Assembly (NCBI GenBank): GCA_046349355.1 | Contig: JAXMCM010000028.1 | Location: forward strand, 69,408 to 133,407 | DNA from: CALKJU01 sp046349355 | GTDB lineage: Bacteria > Pseudomonadota > Alphaproteobacteria > Geminicoccales > Geminicoccaceae | Reading direction: 5' to 3' | Length of the DNA: 64,000 bases | In this document: one piece after another, positions 37,371 to 46,572 of the stretch | How the letters are laid out: every line of letters starts with the position of its first letter | How positions within the stretch are numbered: position 1 is the first letter of the stretch | Position numbers and translations under genes: made by a program | Notes under the pieces: generated by a model | What the model was told of the DNA's origin: nothing | What the model saw: only the letters and a program-made list of their open reading frames with translations | The model's database searches: none

Positions 37371-38392
37371 CAGCCGCCGGTCAGCTGCTTCTTGAGATCG
37401 AGACCGACACCCTTGTTGACGAACTGCAGCGTGTAGGTGTCGGCCAGCGGCAGGGTCGCCGGATAGAGGCCCCAGCCGACCGACTTGTCGAAGAAGCTCT
37501 TCCAGCGGGCGTCGGTCATGGCGCCGATGCCCAGCGTCTCGGCGTCGCCGGAGTCGACGATCCCGTACTCCTTCATGGCGGCGATCGAGAACGCGATCTG
37601 CTCGTCGGTCATCTCGGGATTGTCCTTTTTGATCAGGACATTGCCCGGCGCCGGGTCGCCGTAGAGGTAATCGACCCAGCCCTCGATCGAGGCGTCGACG
37701 AAGCGCTGCACGACGTCCGGCCGCTCGGCGACCATCTCCTTCCGCGCCTCGATCGTCGTCGAGTAGGTGTCGTAGCCGGCGTCCGCCATCATCAGGACGG
37801 TCGGCTTGAAGCCGCCCTGGGTCTCGATCGCGAACGGCTCGGAGGTGACGTAGCCCTGCTGCGCGCTGTTCTTGTCGGCGAGGAACGGCGCCGGGTTGAA
37901 GGTGTAGGGCTTCACCTGGTCGTCGCTCAGCCCGAACTGCTGCTTCATCCACAGCCAGTAGGTCAGCTTGCCGTCGTTGCCGATGAACAGCGTCTTGCCC
38001 TTGAGGTCCTCGAACGTCTTCACGTCCGGGTGGGCCAGCATGACCTGCGGCTCCTTCTGGAAGATCGCCGCTACCGTGACGACTGGCACACCGTTCTGGG
38101 TGAAGTTGAACTGGCCGAACAGGTTGCCGCCCATGTTGAAGTCGATCTTGCGGGCGGCCATGAGCTGGGCATGGTTCACCTGCGGCCCACCTTGCCGGAT
38201 CGTCACGTCGAGCCCGTGCTTGGCATAGATGCCCTTGGCGACGGCCTGGTAGAAGCCGCCGTGCTCGGCCTGCGCCTTCCAGTTCGTGCCGAACACGACC
38301 GCGTCGTTGGCCGCCGCTTCGAGCGGCAGGCTGCCCACGCCGGATGCGGCCGCCAGCCCAACGAGCAGGCACAGTTCACGTCTGCCGAGCAT
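37370..38392 (-). CDS. ABC transporter substrate-binding protein (NMT1/THI5-like)
   Basis: 340 residues; start MLGRRELCLLVGLAAASG with GGAAGGA upstream and a signal peptide to about residue 28. TNWKAQAEHGGFYQAVAKGIYAKHGLDVTIRQGG is the classic NMT1/THI5-like opening, and GYVTSEPFAIETQGG fits the same fold. Members bind pyrimidine precursors, riboflavin-like compounds, sulfonates or nitrate. Together with the deaminase and FAD oxidase in the same five-gene operon, a pyrimidine or heterocycle substrate is likeliest. Confidence 0.88.
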   Translation of the reverse strand: MLGRRELCLLVGLAAASGVGSLPLEAAANDAVVFGTNWKAQAEHGGFYQAVAKGIYAKHGLDVTIRQGGPQVNHAQLMAARKIDFNMGGNLFGQFNFTQNGVPVVTVAAIFQKEPQVMLAHPDVKTFEDLKGKTLFIGNDGKLTYWLWMKQQFGLSDDQVKPYTFNPAPFLADKNSAQQGYVTSEPFAIETQGGFKPTVLMMADAGYDTYSTTIEARKEMVAERPDVVQRFVDASIEGWVDYLYGDPAPGNVLIKKDNPEMTDEQIAFSIAAMKEYGIVDSGDAETLGIGAMTDARWKSFFDKSVGWGLYPATLPLADTYTLQFVNKGVGLDLKKQLTGG

Positions 38393-38666
38393 GCGATCCT
38401 TCCCTTGGTGCCGTCGCCGACCGGAATGAATCGGCGCAGAGAACATGGCACGAGCCGTCCGGGCAGCAAGGAGTGTACCAGCGACCGCCCGCGGGCACCC
38501 TCACCTTAGCGGCGGTGTCCGGCGAATTGAACCGCCACGCGTGCTGTTGCGCCCAAAGCGCGTCGGACAAGCGACTTCCACGCAGGGCGCGATTGCGACC
38601 CTGCGGGCATTGATGCGCCGGAACGATGTGGCTAGCTTCCGCGCCAACTTCGTTCCGGGGGTGTGC

Positions 38667-39437
38667 ATGCGCGTTGGGATCCTCGCCGGTGGCGTGGGTT
38701 CGCGGCTGTCGGAAGAGACGGTCGTGAAGCCGAAGCCCATGGTCGAGATCGGCGGCCGGCCGATTCTTTGGCACATCATGATGCATTACTCCCACTACGG
38801 GCACAAGGAGTTCGTCATCGCCCTCGGTTACAAGGGCGAGCACATCAAGCGTTACATGGTCGACTACTGCTCGCTGAACAGCAACCTGACGGTCGACTTG
38901 AAGACCGGCAAGGTCCAGGGCGAAGGCGCCCATGAGCATGACTGGCGCATCGACCTGATCGATACCGGGCAGCAGACCAATACCGGTGGCCGCATCAAGC
39001 GGCTGGCGCCCTATCTTGGCAACTCGACCTTCTTCCTGACCTGGGGCGACGGCGTTTCGACGGTAGACCTGCACGAGCTCTACGCCTTCCACAAGAAGCA
39101 CGGGAAGCTAGCGACGGTCACCGCGGTCCGTCCCCCGGCCCGCTTCGGCCGCCTCGAGATCGACGGCGACCAGGTCGTGAGCTTCGAGGAAAAGCCGCAG
39201 ATGAGCGAGGGCTGGATCAACGGCGCCTTCTTCTGCCTCGAGCCCAAGATCTTCGACTACATCGCCGGCGACGACACCCAGTTCGAGAAGGAGCCGCTGG
39301 AGAGCGTGGCGCGCGACGGCCAGCTGATGGCCTACCGTCACGGCGGCTTCTGGCAGTGCATGGACACGCTGCGCGACAAGGTGCGGCTGGAATCCCTGTG
39401 GGAGAGCGGCCACGCTCCCTGGAAGCTGTGGAGCTGA
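38667..39437 (+). CDS. rfbF: Glucose-1-phosphate cytidylyltransferase
   Basis: 256 residues; the start MRVGILAGGVGSRLSEETV is the family N-terminus with the nucleotide-binding loop. KPKPMVEIGGRPILWHIMMHYSHYG, FLTWGDGVSTVD and FWQCMDTLRDK match RfbF throughout. It makes CDP-glucose from CTP and glucose-1-phosphate, the first step to CDP-deoxysugars of surface polysaccharide. The usual next enzymes (rfbG, rfbH) are not adjacent; instead an epimerase and two C-methyltransferase-like genes follow directly. Confidence 0.93.
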   Translation: MRVGILAGGVGSRLSEETVVKPKPMVEIGGRPILWHIMMHYSHYGHKEFVIALGYKGEHIKRYMVDYCSLNSNLTVDLKTGKVQGEGAHEHDWRIDLIDTGQQTNTGGRIKRLAPYLGNSTFFLTWGDGVSTVDLHELYAFHKKHGKLATVTAVRPPARFGRLEIDGDQVVSFEEKPQMSEGWINGAFFCLEPKIFDYIAGDDTQFEKEPLESVARDGQLMAYRHGGFWQCMDTLRDKVRLESLWESGHAPWKLWS

Positions 39438-39442
39438 AGCGC

Positions 39443-40477
39443 ATGCGCGTCCTCGTCACCGGACACGACGGCTACATCGGCCACGTCCTCGTGCCGCTCC
39501 TGCAGCAGCGTGGCCACGACGTCGTCGGCCTCGACAGCGGCCTGTTCGAGAGCTGCGGGTTCGGCCCGTCAGAGCTGAAGGTACCGGCCATCGCCAAGGA
39601 CCTGCGCGAGGTCGACGTCGCCGACCTGCGTGGCTTCGACGCCGTGCTGCACCTGGCCGGGCTGTCGAACGACCCGCTGGGCGACCTTGCCCCGCAGATC
39701 ACGTACGACATCAACCACGCCGCCTCGGTCCGCCTCGCCCGGCTGGCCAAGCAGGCCGGCGTCGCCCGCTTCGTGTTCTCGTCCTCCTGCAGCAACTACG
39801 GCGCGGCAGGCGATGCGCCGCTCGACGAGACCGCCGGCTTCAATCCGGTGACGCCCTACGCCGAGAGCAAGGTGTGGGTGGAGCGCGATGTCGCGCCGAT
39901 GGCCGATGACCGCTTCAGCCCGACCTTCCTGCGCAGCGCCACCGCCTACGGCGTCTCGACCCGGCTGCGCGGCGACCTCGTCGTCAACAACCTCACCGGC
40001 TACGCCTTCACCACCGGCGACGTGCTGATCAAGAGCGACGGCAAGCCGTGGCGGCCGCTCGTCCACATCGAGGACATCGCCCGCGCCTTCACCGCCGTGA
40101 TGGAGGCGCCGCGCGAGCTGGTCCACAACGAGGCCTTCAACGTCGGCCAGACCGCCGAGAACTTCCGGGTGCGCGAGGTCGCCGACATGGTCGCCGAGAT
40201 CGTGCCCGGCGCCAAGGTGACCTACGCGCCCGGGGCCAGCCCCGATGCGCGCAACTACCGGGTCAATTGCGACAAGATCCGCAACCGCCTGCCCGGCTTC
40301 CAGCCGCAGTGGACGCTGCGTCGCGGCATCGAGCAGCTCTTCGCCGCCTACCAGGCGCACGGCCTGACCGCCGACGAGTTCCTCAGCAGCCGCTACGTGC
40401 GGCTGAAGCACGTGCGCGAGCTGATGGAGAAGGGCCTGCTCGACAGCAGCCTGAGCTGGCAGCGGAAGGCGGCGTGA
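39443..40477 (+). CDS. NAD-dependent epimerase/dehydratase (extended SDR)
   Basis: 344 residues. Rossmann motif GHDGYIG near the N-terminus, LHLAGLSNDP, and the catalytic pair in TPYAESK (Y-x3-K intact). RPLVHIEDIARAF and NVGQTAENFRVREVADMV are typical of nucleotide-sugar epimerases. It begins 5 bp after rfbF and its stop overlaps the GTG start of the next gene. Likely acts on the CDP-sugar made by RfbF. Paralogous to the epimerase at 48.6-49.7 kb. Confidence 0.9.
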   Translation: MRVLVTGHDGYIGHVLVPLLQQRGHDVVGLDSGLFESCGFGPSELKVPAIAKDLREVDVADLRGFDAVLHLAGLSNDPLGDLAPQITYDINHAASVRLARLAKQAGVARFVFSSSCSNYGAAGDAPLDETAGFNPVTPYAESKVWVERDVAPMADDRFSPTFLRSATAYGVSTRLRGDLVVNNLTGYAFTTGDVLIKSDGKPWRPLVHIEDIARAFTAVMEAPRELVHNEAFNVGQTAENFRVREVADMVAEIVPGAKVTYAPGASPDARNYRVNCDKIRNRLPGFQPQWTLRRGIEQLFAAYQAHGLTADEFLSSRYVRLKHVRELMEKGLLDSSLSWQRKAA

Positions 40478-41697
40478 GCGAGCCCCGCTGCCGCTCCTGC
40501 GGCTCGACCCGTCTCCAGGTCTTCCTGTCGCTCGGCGACCTGCCGCTTTCCGACGGGTTCATCGCCCCGGACCATCTCGACCGGCGCGAGCCGCGCTACC
40601 CGCTGGACGTCGCCTTCTGCCCGGACTGCACCCTGGTGCAGATCCTCAAGACGGTGCCGCCCGAGGAGCTGTTCGGCGAGGACTATCCCTACTTCTCGTC
40701 GTTCACCGATGCCCTGGTCCGTCACGCCAAGGCCAATGTCGACGGCCGCATCGCCGAGCGCGGGCTGGGTCCCAACAGCCTCGTCATCGAGCTCGCCAGC
40801 AATGACGGCTACCTACTGCAGCACTACAAGGCGGCAGGCATTCCGGTCCTCGGCATCGACCCCGCCCCCGGGCCGGTGAAGGCGGCACGCGACAAGGGCA
40901 TCGACACCCTGCTCGCCTTCTTCGGGCTCGACCTGGCGCGGAAGCTGGCTGCCGAAGGGCGCAAGGCCGACGTCATCCACGGCAACAATGTGCTGGCACA
41001 TGTCGCCGACACCAACGGCTTCGTCGCCGGCATCGCCGCGCTGCTGAAGCCGACCGGCGTGGCGGTGATCGAGGCACCCTACGTGCGCGACCTCATCGAC
41101 CACGGCGAGTTCGACACGATCTACCACGAGCACCTTTGCTACTTCTCGGCGTCGGCGCTGGTCCCGCTGTTCCGCCGTCATGGGCTGCACCTGAACCGGG
41201 TCGAGCGCCTGCCGATCCATGGCGGCTCGCTGCGCCTGTTCATCGAGCCGGTCGAGCGCCCGGACGCGTCGCTGCTCGACCTGCTCGCCGAGGAACGCCG
41301 CCTCGGCGTCGACCGCTTCGACTACTATGCCGGCTTCGCCAAGCGGGTGGAGCAGATCAAGGCGACGCTGGGCTCGCTGCTGCGCGAGCTCAAGGGCAAG
41401 GGGGCGCGGCTCGCCGGCTACGGCGCCGCCGCCAAGGGCACCATCCTGCTGAACTACATCGGCATCGGCGCCGACCTGCTCGACTACGTGGTCGACCGCA
41501 ACACGCACAAGCAGGGCCGCTGGATCCCGGGCGTGCGCCTGCCGATCAGGGCACCGGCCGAGATCCTCGCCACCCAGCCCGACTACATCCTGATCCTGCC
41601 CTGGAATTTCAAGGACGAGATCATGGAGCAGCAGGCCGAGTACCGGCGCCGCGGCGGCCGGTTCATCGTGCCCATTCCCGAGCCTGTCGTCCTCTAG
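40474..41697 (+). CDS. NDP-hexose C-methyltransferase-like protein (zinc-binding)
   Basis: 407 residues, GTG start overlapping the epimerase stop (GTGA). N-terminal zinc site CRSCGS and CPDCTLVQ, SAM-binding domain VIELASNDGYLLQHYKAAGIPVLGIDPA, HEHLCYFSASALVPLFRRHG, and a C-terminal domain with LAGYGAAAKGTILLNYIG. This is the three-domain layout of TylCIII-like sugar C-methyltransferases. It would add a methyl branch to a keto-deoxysugar nucleotide. Confidence 0.88.
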   Translation: MSEPRCRSCGSTRLQVFLSLGDLPLSDGFIAPDHLDRREPRYPLDVAFCPDCTLVQILKTVPPEELFGEDYPYFSSFTDALVRHAKANVDGRIAERGLGPNSLVIELASNDGYLLQHYKAAGIPVLGIDPAPGPVKAARDKGIDTLLAFFGLDLARKLAAEGRKADVIHGNNVLAHVADTNGFVAGIAALLKPTGVAVIEAPYVRDLIDHGEFDTIYHEHLCYFSASALVPLFRRHGLHLNRVERLPIHGGSLRLFIEPVERPDASLLDLLAEERRLGVDRFDYYAGFAKRVEQIKATLGSLLRELKGKGARLAGYGAAAKGTILLNYIGIGADLLDYVVDRNTHKQGRWIPGVRLPIRAPAEILATQPDYILILPWNFKDEIMEQQAEYRRRGGRFIVPIPEPVVL

Positions 41698-41710
41698 CGG
41701 ACCTTCGAGC

Positions 41711-42892
41711 ATGACGCGGATCACCAGCTGCCAGGCCTGCGGCAGTCAGCGCCTCACCTCGTTCTACGAGGTGCCGAACATCCCGGTGCACAGCTGCCTG
41801 ATGGTCCGCACCCGCGACGAGGCGGTGGCGTTTCCCAAGGGCCAGCTCGAGCTCGCCTTCTGCGAGGCATGCGGCTTCATCCAGAACGTCCTCTACGACG
41901 CCAGCCTGCAGCACTACTCGACCGACTACGAGGAGACCCAGGCCTTCTCGCCGCGCTTCCTCGCCTTCCTCGACGAGATCTGCGACGACCAGAATCGGAA
42001 GTACCAGCTCGCCGGCAAGACGGCACTGGAGATCGGCTGCGGCAAGGGCGAGTTCCTGGTGACGCTGTGCGAGCGCGCCGGCTGCTCCGGCATCGGCATC
42101 GATCCGGGCTACCGGCCCGAGCGCACCACGAGCCCGGCCGCCGACCGGCTGCAGTTCATCCAGGACTTCTACGGTCCCGCCTACAAGCACCTGCAGGCCG
42201 ACTATGTCTGCTGCCGGCACACGCTCGAGCATATCGGCCCGGTCGGGGCGTTCGTCCGCCTCGTCCGCGAGAGCATCGGCGACCGGCCGCAGGTCGACGT
42301 CTTCTTCGAGCTGCCCGACGTCGAGCGCGTCCTCGAGGAGTGCGCCTTCTGGGATATCTACTACGAGCACAGCAGCTACTTCACGCTGGGCTCGCTGGCG
42401 CGCCTGTTCCGCGCCAGCCACTTCGAGGTCGAGCTGCTGTGGAAGGCCTATGACGGCCAGTACCTGATGCTGGAGGGCCGCCCGACCTCGGCTCCGACCG
42501 TGGCGAGGCTGCCCGAGGAGGACGACGTCGCCAGGACCCGGGCGCAGGTCCAGACCTTCCGCACCCGCATCCTCGAGAAGCACGCGCAGCTCCGCGCCGA
42601 CGTCGCCGGCTGGAAGAAGGCCGGCAAGAAGGTTGCCATCTGGGGCTCGGGCTCGAAGGGCGTGTCCTACCTGACCACGCTGGGCTTCGGCGACGAGATC
42701 GACGCCGTGGTCGACATCAACCCGCACAAGTGGGGCCGCTTCCTCGCCGGCACCGGGCACGAGATCGTCGGCCCGGATGCGCTGAAGACGCTGCGTCCCG
42801 ATGTGGTCGTGGTGATGAACCCGATCTATGTGGCTGAGATCGGCAAGGACCTCGCCGATCGCGGCCTCTACCCGCAGATCGTTCCGCTCTGA
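41711..42892 (+). CDS. Class I SAM-dependent methyltransferase, C-methyltransferase-like
   Basis: 393 residues. CQACGSQ and CEACGFIQN form the N-terminal zinc site. LEIGCGKGEFLVTLCERAGCSGIGIDPG is the SAM site, CCRHTLEHIGPV a post motif, and VAIWGSGSKGVSYLTTL the C-terminal domain. It shares the layout of the preceding gene but is clearly divergent from it. It lies 13 bp downstream and ends the plus-strand sugar operon. Two such genes together suggest a branched sugar, or a methylated and otherwise modified one. Confidence 0.85.
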   Translation: MTRITSCQACGSQRLTSFYEVPNIPVHSCLMVRTRDEAVAFPKGQLELAFCEACGFIQNVLYDASLQHYSTDYEETQAFSPRFLAFLDEICDDQNRKYQLAGKTALEIGCGKGEFLVTLCERAGCSGIGIDPGYRPERTTSPAADRLQFIQDFYGPAYKHLQADYVCCRHTLEHIGPVGAFVRLVRESIGDRPQVDVFFELPDVERVLEECAFWDIYYEHSSYFTLGSLARLFRASHFEVELLWKAYDGQYLMLEGRPTSAPTVARLPEEDDVARTRAQVQTFRTRILEKHAQLRADVAGWKKAGKKVAIWGSGSKGVSYLTTLGFGDEIDAVVDINPHKWGRFLAGTGHEIVGPDALKTLRPDVVVVMNPIYVAEIGKDLADRGLYPQIVPL

Positions 42893-42929
42893 GCCTGCGA
42901 CCGGGCCGGCGGGAAAGCCGGTCCGGGCC

Positions 42930-43922
42930 TCAGCGGCCGTTGGCGTTGAGGAAGTGTCCGGGTGCCGCGCCGAACAGGCGGTTCTTGGTGTGCTCGGCGT
43001 AGCCGACGACACCGGGTGCGAACACCGCCATGACGTCGACGCCGACGCGGATGGCGTTCCAGTTGCAGAACCACCAGCGGGTCAGCACCCGCCAGCAGCG
43101 GCTGCGCTCGTCCGGCGGCAGGTTGGCCGCCTTCACCATCCGGCAATACTCGCCATAAAGGTGGAAGGTGGGAAAGCTCAGCCGGGTCATCCGCCGCGAG
43201 TCATGCCAGGCGAGCCGCTCGCGCGAGCTCGACTTCTGCCGGGTGTAGCGCCCGGGGTGCTCGCGCATCCGCAGCAGCGGCTCGCGCAACTGCACCAGCC
43301 GGCCGCGCAGCGCGATCTGCGCCAGGTAGGCGCGATCGGCGCCGTGGAAGCGGCCGTGCAGCAGCGAGTCGATCATCGCCCCGCGCCGCTGCACGCCGAA
43401 GAAGTCGACGCAGGAATGCGAGCGCAGGATCATCGCGGCAAAGCGGTCCGACGGCCGCTCGCGGTCGGCCAGCGCCAGGCCGCTGTCGTAGTAGCCCAGC
43501 GTCTTGTCCTGCGCGTCGATGTACTCGACGACCGAATTGCACAGCACCGCCTCGGGCCGCGCCTCGAGGGCGCCCACGGTGCGCTCGAGATATTGCGGGC
43601 CCATCTGGTCGTCGTGGGCCAGCCACTTGAAGTAACGGCCGGTGGATTCGTGAAAGGTACGATTGTAGTTGGGCGCCGCGCCGAGGTTGGTCTCGTTGCG
43701 AAGGTAGATCACCCTGCGGTCGGCTGCGGCGTAGTCGCGGCAGATCTCCGCGGTCCGGTCGGTCGAAGCGTTGTCGGAGATCACGAGCTGGAGGTCGTCG
43801 AGGCTCTGCGACAGCACCGAGCGGACCGCCGCCTCGAGGAAGTTCTCCCCGTTGTAGACCGGCAACCCGATGCTGACGAGAACCTTGGCCGGCTCGGATG
43901 TCCGCTGCTCCGGCGAAACCAT
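42930..43922 (-). CDS. Glycosyltransferase family 2
   Basis: 330 residues. GT-A fold opening VSIGLPVYNGENFLEAAVRSVLSQS, then LVISDNASTDRT, the metal-binding region WLAHDDQM, and LRMREHPGRYTRQ. It transfers a sugar from a nucleotide donor, probably during O-antigen or exopolysaccharide assembly given the neighbours. No membrane helices. It is convergent with the methyltransferase operon, 37 bp apart. Acceptor and sugar unknown. Confidence 0.9.
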   Translation of the reverse strand: MVSPEQRTSEPAKVLVSIGLPVYNGENFLEAAVRSVLSQSLDDLQLVISDNASTDRTAEICRDYAAADRRVIYLRNETNLGAAPNYNRTFHESTGRYFKWLAHDDQMGPQYLERTVGALEARPEAVLCNSVVEYIDAQDKTLGYYDSGLALADRERPSDRFAAMILRSHSCVDFFGVQRRGAMIDSLLHGRFHGADRAYLAQIALRGRLVQLREPLLRMREHPGRYTRQKSSSRERLAWHDSRRMTRLSFPTFHLYGEYCRMVKAANLPPDERSRCWRVLTRWWFCNWNAIRVGVDVMAVFAPGVVGYAEHTKNRLFGAAPGHFLNANGR

Positions 43923-44130
43923 TTCCTACCTTTCCTCAACCGCAGTCGGGGCCGCGACCCCGCGAGAGCACCCCCCAAACACACCACGCAACTGTAGCGC
44001 CACACCACGCGGCTGTCCAAGTCGCGAGAGCGGCGAGCGTCCATCGCCGGCGAGGGCTGTGCTCCCGATGTCGCACAAGATTTTCCGCTCGAGCCCGGGA
44101 ACAAGGGCCGCGCCGGGCCGTTGTGAGGGT

Positions 44131-44193
44131 ACGGACCTGCGTCCGTTCTTTCCGCGCGACTCGCCCCCGCCTCCTGGCGGGGGCCATTTTTTT
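44131..44193 (+). terminator. Two stem-loops ending in a Rho-independent terminator
   Basis: ACGGAC-CTGC-GTCCGT (44131-44146) followed by TCTTT, then a 9-bp perfect GC stem, GCCCCCGCC/GGCGGGGGC (44163-44184) with loop TCCT, followed by CA and seven T (44187-44193). The T-run fixes the direction as plus. No plus-strand gene ends just upstream: both flanking genes are on minus. It therefore either stops read-through or ends an unannotated plus-strand RNA. Confidence 0.8.
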
Positions 44194-44209
44194 GAGCTGT
44201 GGCAAGCGC

Positions 44210-45094
44210 TTAGAGGCGCTCGACGACGACCGAGACCTCCATCGGCAGCGCCGCGTCGGCGGCCCCCACATAGCTGCCGGAAACGGGCGACGCCTGCTCG
44301 GGCGAGCGCGCCACGCAGACTCGTATCAGGTCGCTGCTGCCGAACAGGTTGTTGGTCGGGTCGAACTCGACCCAGCCGGCCCCGGGCAGGTACACATCAA
44401 CCCAGGCGTGTGTGGCGCCGGCACCCGTCGTGGCGTTGCCGCTGCCGCCCTCCGGGTCGAGCGCCGGCGAGTAGAGGTAGCCGCTGACAAAGCGCGCGGC
44501 GATGCCCAGCGAGCGCAGCGCTTCCATCATGAGGGCTGCGAAATCGCGGCAGGTGCCGCCCTCGGCCAGTGTCTGCAGCGGCCCCTGCGTCCCCTCCTCG
44601 AAGCGGGCGCGGTAGGGCAGCGTCTCCTTGATCGTCGACGACAGCGTGCGCAGCAGCTGCTCCGTGCCGACCTCGTCAGCACCATGGAACAGCTGGCGGA
44701 CCCAGCGGTCGAGGACGCCTGCCGGATCGGACCACTGCCGCATCCGGTAGGGCGCGAGGTCCGGCAGCTCGTCGGGGAGGTAGTTGAACGGCCAGCTCTG
44801 GGCGAACGGGGCGGTGACGAGGTCCGGATCGTCGAGGCCGTAGTGCTCGAGCTCGATGCGGCTCTCGATGCGCAGCTCCTCGGCCTGTCCGGCGAAGCTG
44901 AGCACGGCCACCGAGTTGCCGTACACATCGAGCAGCCAGCGCGTCTCGGCCGGCTGCGGATTGACGCTCAGGGCGGTACTGCTGAGCCGGATGGTGTGGC
45001 TGTCCCGCGGCCGAAGCATCAGCCGCTGCGGCCCGAGCTCGACCGGGCGGTTGTAGCGGTAATGGGTGGTGTGGGTGATCCGGTAGGGGCGCAT
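44210..45094 (-). CDS. Transglutaminase-like cysteine protease family protein
   Basis: 294 residues. N-terminal bacterial transglutaminase-like domain (HTTHYRYNRPVELGPQRLMLRPR) and core catalytic triad Cys182 in GGTCRDFA, His229 in ATHAWVDVYLPGAGW and Asp245 in EFDPTNN. Cytosolic by appearance, with no signal peptide. Such proteins often sit with ATP-grasp and alpha-E genes; none are adjacent here. Peptide hydrolysis or ligation is likely; substrate unknown. Confidence 0.9.
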   Translation of the reverse strand: MRPYRITHTTHYRYNRPVELGPQRLMLRPRDSHTIRLSSTALSVNPQPAETRWLLDVYGNSVAVLSFAGQAEELRIESRIELEHYGLDDPDLVTAPFAQSWPFNYLPDELPDLAPYRMRQWSDPAGVLDRWVRQLFHGADEVGTEQLLRTLSSTIKETLPYRARFEEGTQGPLQTLAEGGTCRDFAALMMEALRSLGIAARFVSGYLYSPALDPEGGSGNATTGAGATHAWVDVYLPGAGWVEFDPTNNLFGSSDLIRVCVARSPEQASPVSGSYVGAADAALPMEVSVVVERL

Positions 45095-45127
45095 CGTGGT
45101 CCTGGTGGTGAGGGTGCAGCCGGGCGC

Positions 45128-46498
45128 TCAGGCTTCGAGGCGCTCAGCCCAGGACGCATAAGCGGCGATGTCGAACTTTCGTTCCAGTCCGGCCGCATTC
45201 ATGTAGCGGACGACACCGAAGATCGGTCGTTCCGTCCACGGCCGGTCATGCATTCCGAAGCACCAGGCGACGCCGGTATAGGAATTCGGGTCGCGCCCGT
45301 CGAGGAAGTAGCGGTTGTTGAGCTGCAGGGCGGTGGCGAAAGCCTCGTCCGGCGTGGCCGACCACTCGAGGATCTTCTTGCCCCAGTACATCCGCATGTA
45401 GTTGTGCATGTAGCCGGTGACGCGCATCTCGCGCATGGCCGCGTTCCAGTAGCGATCATGGGTCCGGCCACGGGCCAGCGCGTCGGCGTCGTAGCGGTGC
45501 GGCCGCGGATCATCGCGATGCGCGTCGAGCGACCGCCGCGCCCAGCCGGGCAGGCCTTCCCAGCGATCGTAGTCCGGATTGTACCAGACGAGGTTGTGGG
45601 CCAGCTCCCGCCGGACGATCAGCTCCTCGAGGAACGAGGCGCGGTCGTCGCCGCTCGCCGGCGTCGCCGCCTGCGCCGCCAGGGCCACCTCGAGGGCGCC
45701 GACCTGGCCGAAGTGCAGCCAGGGACTGAGGTTGGAGCCCTTGGGCCGCGACGGGTCGCTGCGGCCGTCGGCATAGCCCCGGAAGTCGCGTTCGAGGAAG
45801 CGGTGCAGGCACTCGAGGCCGCGGCGTCGGCCGCCGCGAAAGCGGCCGGAGCGCGGCACCGACCGGTCGATGGGCAGGCCGGCGAGGAGCCCGTCGACGT
45901 CGAGCGGCTCCGCCGCCGGCAGGCCGGCGACCGCCGCGGCCCGCACCTCGGGCACGACCTCGGGCTCGGGGCGGAGCCAGTCGCCCAGCTGGCGCGCGAT
46001 GCGCGGGCGCAGGGTCCGCGCCGCCACCTCGGCCTTGGCCGATGCGGTCTCGACCGGAACCACGAGCTCGGTCTCGACCTCGATGACGGCGCGGTCGGCG
46101 GCGGCGGCGAGCCGGTCGCGCCATGCCCGCTGGTGGCGCAGGTAGCCGCGGTCGCAGACGACGAGATGAGCCTGCGCAGCGAGCTCGAGCGCCACCGCGT
46201 CGGGCGGCCCGGCCCGGAGGACGAAACGCACGCCGATCGCCTCGAGGTCGGCCGCGGTCTCGGCCAACCCCTCGAGCATGAAGGCGAAATGGCGCTCGTT
46301 GGCTTCCGGATAGCCGGCGTCGAGGCCGAAGCCGACGACCACCGGCAGGCCCGCCCGGTTGGCGAGAAGGATCGCCTCCGTCAGGGCGGGGTTGCATGCG
46401 GCGCGTTGCGCCTGCTGCATCCAGTAGAGCACATAGGGCGAGCCGGGCCGGGTCGGCCGGTCGTTGAGCCTGCGGGCTCGGGAGGAAAGCGGCAGCAT
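45128..46498 (-). CDS. phr: Class II deoxyribodipyrimidine (CPD) photolyase
   Basis: 456 residues. SPYVLYWMQQAQRAACNPAL is the class II N-terminus, and VTGYMHNYMRMYWGKKILEW, DGRDPNSYTGVAWCFGMHDRPW and GVVRYMNAAGLERKFD are class II FAD-domain hallmarks. It splits cyclobutane pyrimidine dimers with light using FADH-. It lies 33 bp upstream of the transglutaminase gene and is divergent from the lipid kinase. A lifestyle exposed to light is consistent but not proven. Confidence 0.94.
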   Translation of the reverse strand: MLPLSSRARRLNDRPTRPGSPYVLYWMQQAQRAACNPALTEAILLANRAGLPVVVGFGLDAGYPEANERHFAFMLEGLAETAADLEAIGVRFVLRAGPPDAVALELAAQAHLVVCDRGYLRHQRAWRDRLAAAADRAVIEVETELVVPVETASAKAEVAARTLRPRIARQLGDWLRPEPEVVPEVRAAAVAGLPAAEPLDVDGLLAGLPIDRSVPRSGRFRGGRRRGLECLHRFLERDFRGYADGRSDPSRPKGSNLSPWLHFGQVGALEVALAAQAATPASGDDRASFLEELIVRRELAHNLVWYNPDYDRWEGLPGWARRSLDAHRDDPRPHRYDADALARGRTHDRYWNAAMREMRVTGYMHNYMRMYWGKKILEWSATPDEAFATALQLNNRYFLDGRDPNSYTGVAWCFGMHDRPWTERPIFGVVRYMNAAGLERKFDIAAYASWAERLEA

Positions 46499-46572
46499 GG
46501 CGTGGAGCGACGGTCCCTGATGGCGGCGGCGGAGATCTGGACGAAGGCGGGACCCGGGTCCATCCCCCGCCG

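Noticed and set aside
43960..44193. 6S RNA or another known structured RNA in the gap before the transglutaminase gene
   Set aside because: No resemblance to the 6S closing stem and bubble could be made out. Only the terminator is well supported.
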